IMG/VR virus record: IMGVR_UViG_3300025736_000132
Coordinates: 1 to 29,075 of that record
DNA length: 29,075 nucleotides
DNA from: a virus
Reading direction: 5' to 3' (one strand)
The notes beneath the pieces were generated by a model. The model saw nothing but the letters and a program-made list of their open reading frames with translations, was not told where the DNA came from and made no database searches. The translations under genes were made by a program, and so were the position numbers. Below, piece by piece: positions 1 to 6,826 of this stretch; positions within the stretch are counted from its first letter, which is position 1, and each line of letters starts with the position of its first letter.

Positions 1-33
1 AAAACACCACGGAACACAAAAAACGTAAAGAAT

Positions 34-96
34 GAGACATTCGGGACATTCGGGACATTCGGGACATTCGGGACATTCGGGACATTCGGGACATTC
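34..96. repeat. 9-bp tandem direct repeat (about 7 copies)
   Basis: Six perfect head-to-tail copies of GGGACATTC occupy 43-96, preceded by one copy with a single mismatch (GAGACATTC, 34-42). A period of 9 bp could be an iteron-like protein binding array. It could equally be coding: the frame starting at base 1 stays open through the repeats as a Gly-Thr-Phe repeat and stops at TAG 103-105, so this may be the 3' end of an upstream gene cut by the window edge. The other two frames have stops before the repeats. The sequence alone does not decide between these. Confidence 0.9.
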
Positions 97-128
97 AAGT
101 TTTAGTGCCCTACATATAGAGGCCTTCA

Positions 129-281
129 GAAATTTTGAAGTTTTTACAGTACAGTACCCAGGGAAATTTTGAAGTTTTTACAGTACAGTACCCAGGGAAA
201 TTTTGAAGTTTTTTCCAACAGGTACATATGAGCGCCGGGGAAATTTTGAGCTTTTTACAGTACACTATCGTCAGAAATTTT
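129..281. repeat. 34-bp direct repeats upstream of the sigma-like gene
   Basis: A unit beginning GAAATTTTGAAG and continuing into TTTTTACAGTACAGTACCC recurs at 129, 163, 197, 240 and 274. Units 1 (129-162) and 2 (163-196) are identical over 34 bp. Unit 3 keeps only the first half and is 43 bp long. Unit 4 (240-273) is diverged in its second half. Unit 5 is only the core, directly ahead of the ribosome binding site of the gene at 297. Spacing of 34, 34, 43 and 34 bp is roughly three to four helical turns, as expected for a cooperative DNA-binding array (origin iterons or operators). I infer a regulatory or replication role, not a coding one, since no long frame crosses it. Confidence 0.85.
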
Positions 282-296
282 GAAAGGAACTAAAAG

Positions 297-749
297 ATGT
301 CGGCAGAAATTTATCGGAAATTTGAAGGAATGATACTCAAAACAGTTAGAGATGCTTCCGAGCGATTTCCCGCTGTTTGTCAAGATGATCTCCTGTGCGA
401 GGCCAACGTTATCTTCCTGGACGCTGTAGAAAGCTTCGACGATTCTCAGGCAACTCTCTCCACTTGGTTGTTCAGAAATCTGAGTCTTAAGCTACTCAAT
501 TTCTCCCGGCGCGCAGTACATTTACAGAAGAAATTTGGTGGAGAACTACAGGATACCCCTGCTTCCCGGGAGTTTGACACAGAAGAATACCTGGGGAAAT
601 TCGGTAAGGATGCCCAGAAGGTTGTCACTATTGCTCTCACGGCGCCGGAGGACCTAAGCCGAGGGCTACTCAGAGAAGTTCTAAAGGATATGGGATGGGC
701 AGAGCTGAGGATTTTGGCCTGCTTTAAGGAAATTCGTTCGATTTTATAG
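297..749 (+). CDS. Small sigma-factor-like protein (sigma-70 regions 2 and 4 resemblance)
   Basis: 150 residues. The segment around residues 32-72, with acidic EAN..FLDAVESFD followed by STWLF and a basic stretch ending in SRR, resembles sigma-70 region 2 (the pattern SFD..(x)..FSTWLY..). The last 35 residues (LLREVL...GW....ILACFKEIRSIL) resemble a compact region 4 helix-turn-helix. It is shorter than a typical ECF sigma factor (about 170-200 residues). An AAGGA ribosome binding site lies just upstream of the ATG. It opens the + strand operon, directly after the 34-bp repeats, which may control it. If it is a functional sigma factor, the repeated bipartite motif described at 6156, 12489 and 21237 is an obvious candidate target; this link is inference. 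Alternative: a DNA-binding protein derived from a sigma factor. Confidence 0.6.
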   Translation: MSAEIYRKFEGMILKTVRDASERFPAVCQDDLLCEANVIFLDAVESFDDSQATLSTWLFRNLSLKLLNFSRRAVHLQKKFGGELQDTPASREFDTEEYLGKFGKDAQKVVTIALTAPEDLSRGLLREVLKDMGWAELRILACFKEIRSIL

Positions 750-758
750 GAGAGTGCC

Positions 759-1082
759 ATGAAAGATGTTAAGAAGAGCATACCAGTGAAAGAATGTTTG
801 ATCTGCAAGAGAGTCCTGCCCCTTACGGACTTTAAGCAACACACCACCTCAGCAGATGGGCATGATTACGTCTGCAAGCCCTGTGGCAATTTGGAAACTC
901 AGTACCGCAACATGAAATCAAAGTACAAAGACATCTATCCGGAACACGTTGAGTATCACAAGCGACTCCTGAAAATGTATCGGCGTCTGGTTATTGGCAT
1001 GACACCACGAGAAGCCGCAATTGATGAGGTAAACGAAGGGAAAACCAAGAATGAGCATATCAGAACCAGCAACCCGCGCTGA
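759..1082 (+). CDS. Small Cys-motif (zinc-ribbon-like) protein
   Basis: 107 residues. Near the N-terminus it has a C13-x2-C16 ... C39-x2-C42 arrangement in the pattern CxxC-(8 residues)-F-(about 13)-C-K-x-C, a likely zinc-binding module. The same module, with conserved spacing and an F/Y and DG in the same places, begins the HNH endonuclease at 16561. The remainder is a basic, helical region with no recognised domain. The ATG follows a GGAG ribosome binding site 9 bp after the sigma-like gene, and the 3' end overlaps the start of the SNF2 gene by 32 bp. It may be a DNA-binding regulator or a remnant of an HNH endonuclease that lost its nuclease domain; no nuclease motif is present. Confidence 0.6.
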   Translation: MKDVKKSIPVKECLICKRVLPLTDFKQHTTSADGHDYVCKPCGNLETQYRNMKSKYKDIYPEHVEYHKRLLKMYRRLVIGMTPREAAIDEVNEGKTKNEHIRTSNPR

Positions 1083-2478
1083 ATCCCGTGTCTTCAGGGC
1101 CCTCCGAAGGACTGTCATGGAGCGGGTGAACCATTGCCCCTATCCTTACCAGTTCAAGGGGATCTATGGCATTGATAAGGCCCATGGCCGTGCTCTGGTA
1201 GCCGATGAAATGGGATTAGGAAAAAGTTTGCAAGCCCTTGGCTGGTCAACACTTTATGGAGAAAGGCGCCCTGTCCTGATCGTCTGTCCCGCTTCCCTCA
1301 AATTCAACTGGCAGAATGAAATCAGGACACATTTGGGCAAGGATTCCATTATTCTCTCTGGGAAGAAGCCTTACAAATTTCCCGCCCATGAATACATCAT
1401 TATCAATTACGATGTACTCAAGCAATGGGCTCCTGTGCTTTTGAAAGAACACAAACCTCAGATTATGATTGCAGATGAACTTCATTATTGTAAATCACGG
1501 AAGGCCATAAGAACTAAGGTTACCATTAAATTAGGAAAAAAGATCCCCTACTTCATTGGCCTTACGGGGACCCCTATCGATAACCGTCCCGTTGAACTTT
1601 TCCCGCAGCTTTCCGTCATTACCCCGAGTCTCTTCCCAAACTTTTGGGACTTTGGCTTTCGGTACTGCGATGCCAAGAATTCATTTGGGCGCTGGGAATT
1701 TAAGGGGGCAAGTCATACCAAGGAACTACACAAGAAGCTCATCAATACTGTCATGATACGTCGAAAGAAATGTGATGTGCTCAAGGATCTGCCTCCGAAG
1801 ATTAGAAGTGTGCTTCCGCTGGGCATCTCCATGCAAGAGTACAATAAAGCTGAAGAAGACTTCATTGGGTGGCTTAAGATTAAAGACCCGCTGAAAGCTA
1901 AGAGCGCCCAGAATGCTGAGGCTCTAGCTAAAATCGGCTATCTCAAGCGATTAGCCGCCAGTGGGAAAGTCAAAGAGGCTGTGGCTTGGATTCGTGACTT
2001 CTTAAGTAATACCGATGAAAAGATCATTCTCTTTGCGGTCCACCACGAAATATTGAACCAGTTAAAGTTGGAGTTTGGTAATGAGTCAGTACTGCTGACG
2101 GGTAAGACATCGCAGAAAGGGCGAAAAGAGGCCGTAGAGGCCTTCCAGGGAGATCCGAAGGTTCGGGTGTTCATTGGTGGCCTAAAGGCGGCGGGCGTTG
2201 GCCTGACCCTCACTACGGCCTCCACCATTGCCTTCCTTGAACTCGGGTGGACTCCTGCAGAGCATTTACAGGCGGAATCGCGGCCCCACCGTATCGGACA
2301 GAAGAATGTTGTCAAATGCTACTACTTCGTGGCGCAGGATACCATTGAGGTTCCCATCTGTGACATGATCCAACAGAAGCAGGCCATCATCGAGAAGATT
2401 ATCGACGGACAGGAAGAAGTCGAAGACTGGAATGTTTACGAAAATCTCATTAAAACCCTGCAAAGGAGAAAGAAATGA
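1051..2478 (+). CDS. SNF2-family DNA helicase/translocase
   Basis: 475 residues, with superfamily 2 motifs in order: Walker A DEMGLGKS (52-59), motif II as DELH (142-145), motif III LTGTP (171-175), a C-terminal RecA lobe with ILFAVHHE, and the motif VI region SRPHRIGQ (about 414-421), which is diagnostic for SNF2/RapA proteins. It lacks extra domains, as is common for minimal phage SNF2 proteins. It would use ATP hydrolysis to translocate on duplex DNA, remodelling forks or recombination intermediates. The start at 1051 has a GAAGGG sequence about 10 bp upstream but overlaps the previous gene. A second ATG at 1117 with its own AAGG would give a protein 22 residues shorter, still complete in all motifs. 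The stop overlaps the next start in an ATGA. Confidence 0.93.
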   Translation: MSISEPATRAESRVFRALRRTVMERVNHCPYPYQFKGIYGIDKAHGRALVADEMGLGKSLQALGWSTLYGERRPVLIVCPASLKFNWQNEIRTHLGKDSIILSGKKPYKFPAHEYIIINYDVLKQWAPVLLKEHKPQIMIADELHYCKSRKAIRTKVTIKLGKKIPYFIGLTGTPIDNRPVELFPQLSVITPSLFPNFWDFGFRYCDAKNSFGRWEFKGASHTKELHKKLINTVMIRRKKCDVLKDLPPKIRSVLPLGISMQEYNKAEEDFIGWLKIKDPLKAKSAQNAEALAKIGYLKRLAASGKVKEAVAWIRDFLSNTDEKIILFAVHHEILNQLKLEFGNESVLLTGKTSQKGRKEAVEAFQGDPKVRVFIGGLKAAGVGLTLTTASTIAFLELGWTPAEHLQAESRPHRIGQKNVVKCYYFVAQDTIEVPICDMIQQKQAIIEKIIDGQEEVEDWNVYENLIKTLQRRKK

Positions 2479-2747
2479 TTAACCGCATTAGCAGATACAC
2501 AAAGCCCAATACGTCTAAAGCCATCAAACACTGGACGCTCGGCCCCAAAGGGAAGCCCAATCAAGATCCTTTGCTAGATAGCTTCCAGGCGATTATTGAG
2601 GATCAGGCTGAAATCATTGCGAAATTTGAAGAACGGCTTGCAACTAAAGAGCATACCATTCTCTGTATGATCAAAAAGCAAAGAGAAATTATCGAAATTG
2701 TAAAAAAGATGAAAGGAGCTCCCGATGACAGCCAAACGGAAGACTAA
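2475..2747 (+). CDS. Small hypothetical protein, C-terminal coiled coil
   Basis: 90 residues, starting in the ATGA that ends the SNF2 gene, so probably translationally coupled (upstream AAAGGAG at the end of SNF2). I do not recognise a family. Residues 1-35 are basic and probably unstructured; residues about 36-80 have heptad-like spacing of Ile/Leu with many Glu and Lys, suggesting a coiled coil and oligomerisation. It overlaps the next gene by 23 bp in another frame. Confidence 0.6.
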   Translation: MINRISRYTKPNTSKAIKHWTLGPKGKPNQDPLLDSFQAIIEDQAEIIAKFEERLATKEHTILCMIKKQREIIEIVKKMKGAPDDSQTED

Positions 2748-3015
2748 GTGGGCCTTGACCCCTGCAGGACCTGATCTGGACGCCCTGGGGTGCTATAAGA
2801 AGCATGTAAAGAAAGGCATCTATGTGACAGTCCTCCACATCGCGGAAGTCCCCGTGCGCCTTAAACGGCGATATGCCGCAGCGGTGAGGATGAACGGAGA
2901 CACCCAACGACGATCTATGTGCAGGTTCATGGAGGCGTATGCCAAGGAGATTGAGAAGAAATTTAACGTTTTTCTTGACCCAGAGTTCCCGGAGGGCTAT
3001 GATCCAACTCATTAA
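2725..3015 (+). CDS. Hypothetical protein
   Basis: 96 residues, preceded by a strong AAAGGAG ribosome binding site and overlapping the end of the previous gene by 23 bp. It is basic with a helical Arg-rich middle (RRYAAAVRM.......RRSMCRFMEAYAKEIEKKF). No domain recognised. It is the last gene before a terminator, so the first transcription unit of the window appears to end here. Confidence 0.65.
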   Translation: MTAKRKTKWALTPAGPDLDALGCYKKHVKKGIYVTVLHIAEVPVRLKRRYAAAVRMNGDTQRRSMCRFMEAYAKEIEKKFNVFLDPEFPEGYDPTH

Positions 3016-3023
3016 ATTATTAT

Positions 3024-3088
3024 CCTGTGGCGACAGGTACGGCATATTGAGAAAACACTTTTGGCTCATTACTCCCGCTCGCCAGCGG
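3024..3088 (+). other. Intergenic hairpins ahead of a terminator
   Basis: Between the genes ending at 3015 and starting at 3147 there are two short perfect hairpins: CCTGT-ggcg-ACAGG (3024-3037) and CCGCT-cgcc-AGCGG (3075-3088), followed immediately by the terminator at 3092. Three hairpins in about 100 bp without a gene suggest a structured 3' untranslated region or a small RNA ending at the terminator. The individual stems are only 5 bp, so this is suggestive only. Confidence 0.35.
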
Positions 3089-3091
3089 TCG

Positions 3092-3127
3092 GCCTCCCTG
3101 TTGTTTTCTCCGGGGAGGCTTTTTTAT
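3092..3127 (+). terminator. Rho-independent terminator
   Basis: GCCTCCC (3092-3098) pairs with GGGAGGC (3113-3119) across a 14-base loop, followed at once by TTTTTT (3120-3125) and ATT. It ends the 297-3015 unit only about 20 bp before the start codon of the replication initiator. That gene must therefore be expressed by readthrough, antitermination, or a weak promoter buried in the hairpin. Confidence 0.8.
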
Positions 3128-3146
3128 TCGTTATTGGAGGGAAATT

Positions 3147-4250
3147 ATGAGTAGGGAAATGCTACAGGCATTGAACCAGCGACCCATTGCGTATTATCCG
3201 CTATATGCTTCACTGACAGGCTCAATACAATCTGCTGTGCTTCTGTCCCAATTGATGTATTGGTTCTCCAAGAAGGATAAAATATACAAAACTAACGATG
3301 AAATAAGGGAAGAAATAGGACTTACCGAACACCAAATGAAACAAGCCAAACAACGCATTAAATCTCTCGACTTCATTGTGTCCACCAGAGAAGGTCTCCC
3401 TGCCAAAACGTACTATGAAATAAACTGGGAACTTTATGAGGCAGCTATCAAAAATCACCTAACTAGATGGGTGGAAACCCCACCATCTGGATGGTGCGAA
3501 ACCCCACCATCTGGATGGTGCGAAACCCCACCATCTCTCACAGAGATTACTACAGAGATAAAAAACAAGCAAAAAAAGCCCGGGGGGTTTCTAAGCCCGG
3601 CCCAATTAGCTCCCAAGAACGACACAGCTACACGGAAGCTAAGATCTTCTCCAAAAGTATGCGGGGCCGACGCCCCAGAAACTATCAGGCATGTCCGGAC
3701 GCTAGCCACCGGAATTACTATGCGGCCTTTTCCGCTGGTCACCTTGGCCGACCTGGACGCCAAGGTGCTTTACGTGGAGACAGAATACAAAGAGCTTAAG
3801 CCGACGGATGATAGTTCCCGGGCGCGGGGCCGGGGGCACGTCAGGAAACTTTTGCAGAACGGGTACACCGTGAAGCGTCTGCTTCTGGCCATTGAGCGCT
3901 ATGAGGCGGCAATGCGGCCAGAATGGGCCGGAGGTGAGTGGAAATTAGTCGATTACGTTCGTGGAAGTTGCTGGACTGAAAGCAAATACATCAAAAACAT
4001 GGGCAATTTCTTTGGGAAAGAAGCCGTTTTCAAAGAATATCTCGTAAAAGGCTATAAAGCAGACATCGACGAAGAGGATTGGAAGTGGTTCAAGTTGCTA
4101 AAAGGCGCCTATGGAAGCTTAATCCACGAAGATCCCGTGAAAATGAAGCGTGGATGGCCTGATTTGTATAACACGAATCGATTAATCCAACGCTATGGCT
4201 ATTCCCCGGCACAGCTACTTTCGCCCTATGACAGGAGGTTTGAATGTTAG
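3147..4250 (+). CDS. Replication initiator / replisome-organiser-like protein
   Basis: 367 residues with a GGAGGG ribosome binding site. Residues about 5-95 resemble the winged-helix N-terminal domain of phage replication proteins: alternating helices (LTGSIQSAVLLSQLMYWF), a recognition-type segment (TNDEIREEIGLTEHQMKQAKQRIKSL), then a wing ending in a Tyr-rich strand. This is followed by a linker with the tandem repeat ETPPSGWC (110-130) and LTEITTEI, a linker style often seen in such initiators, and a C-terminal helical domain of about 190 residues. In lambda O and similar phages the origin lies inside this gene; the linker here is encoded by DNA direct repeats, each containing an inverted repeat. 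It precedes the primase-helicase gene with a 7-bp overlap, as expected for origin recognition followed by helicase loading. The replication role is inferred from fold resemblance and position. Confidence 0.75.
   Translation: MSREMLQALNQRPIAYYPLYASLTGSIQSAVLLSQLMYWFSKKDKIYKTNDEIREEIGLTEHQMKQAKQRIKSLDFIVSTREGLPAKTYYEINWELYEAAIKNHLTRWVETPPSGWCETPPSGWCETPPSLTEITTEIKNKQKKPGGFLSPAQLAPKNDTATRKLRSSPKVCGADAPETIRHVRTLATGITMRPFPLVTLADLDAKVLYVETEYKELKPTDDSSRARGRGHVRKLLQNGYTVKRLLLAIERYEAAMRPEWAGGEWKLVDYVRGSCWTESKYIKNMGNFFGKEAVFKEYLVKGYKADIDEEDWKWFKLLKGAYGSLIHEDPVKMKRGWPDLYNTNRLIQRYGYSPAQLLSPYDRRFEC
3474..3536. repeat. 24-bp tandem repeats with internal dyads: candidate replication origin
   Basis: Two perfect 24-bp units (3474-3497 and 3498-3521) plus a 15-bp partial third (3522-3536), each containing CACCAT-ctgg-ATGGTG, a 6-bp inverted repeat with a 4-base spacer. 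They lie in the inter-domain linker of the initiator gene and encode ETPPSGWC repeats. They are followed by an A-rich stretch (3550-3577), which could serve as an unwinding element. Direct repeats plus adjacent A-rich DNA inside an initiator gene is the arrangement of the lambda origin within gene O. The repeats are seen directly; the origin role is inference. Confidence 0.55.
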
Positions 4251-6175
4251 ACAAGTTCCTATCCGTACTTTTCGAGCTGGATGATTTGGTGGAGATCCGA
4301 TGCACTCCGCGAACTCGGGACTCAGCGGAACGCCCCAAACAGTTTTGGGCTCTGGCAGAGGATATTCCTGACACGCAAAAACGTTTAGAGACTCTAAATC
4401 AGCAGGGAAAGAACATCTTTGTGGGGGTTCTCCCCCGTACGCACCAAGGAGGAGGCACCGATGAGGACTGCCTCCAGGGGAGAGTGATTTGGGCTGATAT
4501 TGAGGAAATGACAGCAAAAACAGCTCTTCGGAGGCTCGAACGCCTGGGAATCCCCTCTCCCACCATGGCCCTGAACTCCGGTAACGGCGTCCACGCTTAC
4601 TGGAAGCTAGATCAACTTGCGTATCCTGAGGATATATCGATTTGTGTTTACTCGTTAGCCAATTACATTCTGAGCGATGCCAAAGTCTTCAATCCATCTC
4701 GGGTAATGCGCCTGCCCGGATACCGGAACACAAAATACACGGATTCAGTCAAAAACTGTGAAATTATCCACTTTGAGCCCGATCTAACGTATTCGCTCTC
4801 AGAGTTTGCCTCTAAATTTCCACGCACAGCCCTACCGGGCTTCGCTACGCAACGCAAACTGCCTAAGGACACTTCTACACCCCCTAATCGCTTAGAGGTG
4901 GTTAAAAGGGCTTTCATTTACCTAGAAGCCGTTCCCGCAGTGAGCGAAGGAGAGGGTCGAAATAACAAAGCCCATGAGCTTTCCAAAAGATTAAGGGATA
5001 AGGGCCTTGATGTATCTGAAACATACTCTACTCTACGAGATGGATGGAATAACCGATGTGGTCCCCCCATGGATCTCCAAGAACTGTACGCTTGTGTACA
5101 GAGCGGATACAAATACGCCAGGAAAGATGCCGGATGTGAGCCCTTTGAGTTTGCAGAGGAAGAAGAGGAACGGGCACCCCGTCAACGTGGGCGCAAACGT
5201 GCAGAACGTGTAGTCGGTGAAAAAGAAGAGAAAGTGTCCGAAAATAAGACATATACTGAGATTGCGTTAGAGCGCTTCCGGGAACAGGCGGAAGGCAAAC
5301 TGAACGTTGTCCCTCTCCCCTGGCGGGATTTGGCAAAAGACTGTCCAATTCTCTACCCTCGGAAGTGCGGGATCATCACAGGCAATCCTGGGGCGTGTAA
5401 AACATGGTTCGCTATGCACCTCTGCAAAACCGTGAAAGACGCGGGGCACAAGGTGAAGTATCTCCCCTTAGAGGATGACCTTGCCTATTATCTGCAGCGA
5501 GGTGCCGCGATCAGCTCAGGGTCCTGGGGACCCAGCAAGCGGGTGTCTCAAATGGATGTGGATAAACGAGGCCGATACCTTAAACGCATGGCTATGAAAT
5601 ACGGGGAGCATTTCGAGTACTGGGGCGACATCGTTGAAGAGAACCCTACCATCCGAGAAGATGGGGAAATTATGGCCATTGATTCCGAATGGATTTTAGA
5701 TTGGGCAGAAGAGGCATGCGATGACGGCGCTCGGCTGATTGTAATTGACTCCTTGGCCCAGATTGAGTTCTCTGGGCGCGAGGAATACAAGGACCAAGCC
5801 AAATTCTGGCGCCGGATGCTGGGGATCGCTAACAGGTCGGGAGCTACGATCCTGATGATCATCCACCTCAGTAAGACTTCTGGGGGAAATTATGGCTCCA
5901 TCTATTCTGTAGAAGCCTCCAAGAGGTTTGGTGATTTGGCATTCTCTATTGTGGGTCTGGAGAATATCAACGCCGAACCGACTCAGGTAATCGGAGATGA
6001 TGGGCTCTGTTCTATGGAAAAGATAAATTGTGTGGCTCATATCATGAAGTGCCGTGAGGGATCACTGACTCATGGACCTCAGGCGTCTTTTGTCTTTGGA
6101 AAAAACGGGCCTTCCTTTGATTGTTTTGGATTTTTAACAAAAGATGATAAAAATATGACGAAAACGAAGAAGTGA
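4244..6175 (+). CDS. Primase-polymerase / RecA-fold helicase fusion
   Basis: 643 residues. The N-terminal 200 residues match an archaeo-eukaryotic primase (prim-pol) domain: WADIE (catalytic acids at 85 and 87), NSGNGVHAYW (111-120) and RVMRLPGYRNTK (153-164). A charged linker (about 300-350) leads to a RepA/DnaB-like ATPase: Walker A GNPGACKT (380-387), Walker B LIVIDS (498-503, acid at 502) and ILMIIHLSK (536-544). The protein would synthesise primers and unwind DNA at the fork, like plasmid and phage primase-helicase fusions. The Walker A is odd: the residue before the catalytic Lys is Cys instead of Gly. A strong AGGAGGT lies 6 bp before the ATG, and the start overlaps the initiator gene by 7 bp. 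The end of the gene contains the first copy of the repeated bipartite motif. Confidence 0.88.
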   Translation: MLDKFLSVLFELDDLVEIRCTPRTRDSAERPKQFWALAEDIPDTQKRLETLNQQGKNIFVGVLPRTHQGGGTDEDCLQGRVIWADIEEMTAKTALRRLERLGIPSPTMALNSGNGVHAYWKLDQLAYPEDISICVYSLANYILSDAKVFNPSRVMRLPGYRNTKYTDSVKNCEIIHFEPDLTYSLSEFASKFPRTALPGFATQRKLPKDTSTPPNRLEVVKRAFIYLEAVPAVSEGEGRNNKAHELSKRLRDKGLDVSETYSTLRDGWNNRCGPPMDLQELYACVQSGYKYARKDAGCEPFEFAEEEEERAPRQRGRKRAERVVGEKEEKVSENKTYTEIALERFREQAEGKLNVVPLPWRDLAKDCPILYPRKCGIITGNPGACKTWFAMHLCKTVKDAGHKVKYLPLEDDLAYYLQRGAAISSGSWGPSKRVSQMDVDKRGRYLKRMAMKYGEHFEYWGDIVEENPTIREDGEIMAIDSEWILDWAEEACDDGARLIVIDSLAQIEFSGREEYKDQAKFWRRMLGIANRSGATILMIIHLSKTSGGNYGSIYSVEASKRFGDLAFSIVGLENINAEPTQVIGDDGLCSMEKINCVAHIMKCREGSLTHGPQASFVFGKNGPSFDCFGFLTKDDKNMTKTKK

Positions 6176-6186
6176 ATGACATAGTA
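6156..6186 (+). promoter_or_regulatory. Bipartite motif copy 1 (candidate phage promoter/operator)
   Basis: TGACGAAAA (6156-6164), 13 variable bases, GACATAGTA (6178-6186). The same two 9-mers with the same 13-base spacing occur at 12489 and 21237. It overlaps the stop codon of the primase-helicase gene and lies about 30 bp before the next gene. TATTAT follows directly at 6185-6190. The halves are 22 bp apart (two helical turns), as for -35/-10 elements or a dimeric binding site. Confidence 0.6.
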
Positions 6187-6214
6187 TTATACCCTTTAAT
6201 AAATGGAGAAGCAG

Positions 6215-6409
6215 ATGTTTTTTATTTTAGCGTCACACAATATCACAGAACCAAAAGAGTACGAATTAATAATCAGCGTAGAAAGTTTGAAGAAGGCGAA
6301 GAAAAAGATAGCTGAAGAGTGCGGTTTCGGAGAAGGGGCTGTGGAATATATTATCGCTAAACAGGTATGTGTGGCGAAGCCCGTTGCAGAGTTTACTGAG
6401 GAGAAGTAA
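6215..6409 (+). CDS. Small hypothetical protein
   Basis: 64 residues from the ATG at 6215, which has GGAG six bases upstream. An in-frame ATG at 6203 has no ribosome binding site and would add four residues. The protein starts with a hydrophobic strand (FFILASHN) and is rich in Lys/Glu; no family recognised. It is the first gene after the bipartite motif and begins a run of small, AT-rich accessory genes. The stop overlaps the next ATG by one base. Confidence 0.6.
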   Translation: MFFILASHNITEPKEYELIISVESLKKAKKKIAEECGFGEGAVEYIIAKQVCVAKPVAEFTEEK

Positions 6410-6630
6410 TGCCAAGGAAGCCCAAAAAGAAAAAAGACACATTTCGAGAAGGCTATGATATTCGATATAACCACCAACTTGAAGACGGGTACTGGGAATG
6501 CGGCTGTATTAAATCTGTCTATGTTAATGTCGAACATGGCGTAAACGAAAAGAATAATCACGAAGCGGCCAGACAGAAATTTCTGAAGCGTTGGCCGGAT
6601 GCTGAAGTTACCTGTGTGTTTTATCATTAG
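6409..6630 (+). CDS. Small hypothetical protein
   Basis: 73 residues, GAGGAG ribosome binding site, TAATG overlap with the gene before. Very basic N-terminus (RKPKKKKD), then Y.IRYNHQLEDGYWECGCIKSVYVNVEHGVNEKNNHEAARQKFLKRWPDAEVTCVFYH. The pattern of a strand, a CGC pair, then a helix and a final strand resembles small phage beta-alpha-beta proteins, but I cannot assign a family. Confidence 0.6.
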   Translation: MPRKPKKKKDTFREGYDIRYNHQLEDGYWECGCIKSVYVNVEHGVNEKNNHEAARQKFLKRWPDAEVTCVFYH

Positions 6631-6643
6631 AGGAAGGTAAGAG

Positions 6644-6826
6644 ATGGCAAAAGCTAAGAATGAAACAATGGAAACACACGAAGACGCTAAAGAGGCACTA
6701 GAGACATTAGAGAGAATGATCCAAGATAGATTACACGAAGTAAAGGGCAGACAGAGCGATATGCATGCTTTATTATATTACAGATCTTTGCTACGGACTA
6801 TTCACTATTACGTTGGGGATAATTAA
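6644..6826 (+). CDS. Small hypothetical protein
   Basis: 60 residues with an AGGAAGG-like ribosome binding site. Almost entirely predicted helical (KEALETLERMIQDRLHEVKGRQSDMHALLYYRSLLRTIHYYV), acidic first half. No family recognised. Its stop directly abuts the next ATG. Confidence 0.55.
   Translation: MAKAKNETMETHEDAKEALETLERMIQDRLHEVKGRQSDMHALLYYRSLLRTIHYYVGDN

Noticed and set aside
34-281. CRISPR array.
   Set aside because: The repeats are contiguous or nearly so, with no unique spacers of uniform length and no cas genes nearby.
3101-3129. TTGTTT-N17-TTATTC as a promoter for the initiator gene.
   Set aside because: Both hexamers are poor matches and lie inside the terminator hairpin and its U tract, so chance is a sufficient explanation.
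3467-3799. A + strand frame of 110 codons within the initiator gene.
   Set aside because: Its repeat content comes from the 24-bp DNA repeats read in another frame; the initiator frame has the protein features and the ribosome binding site.
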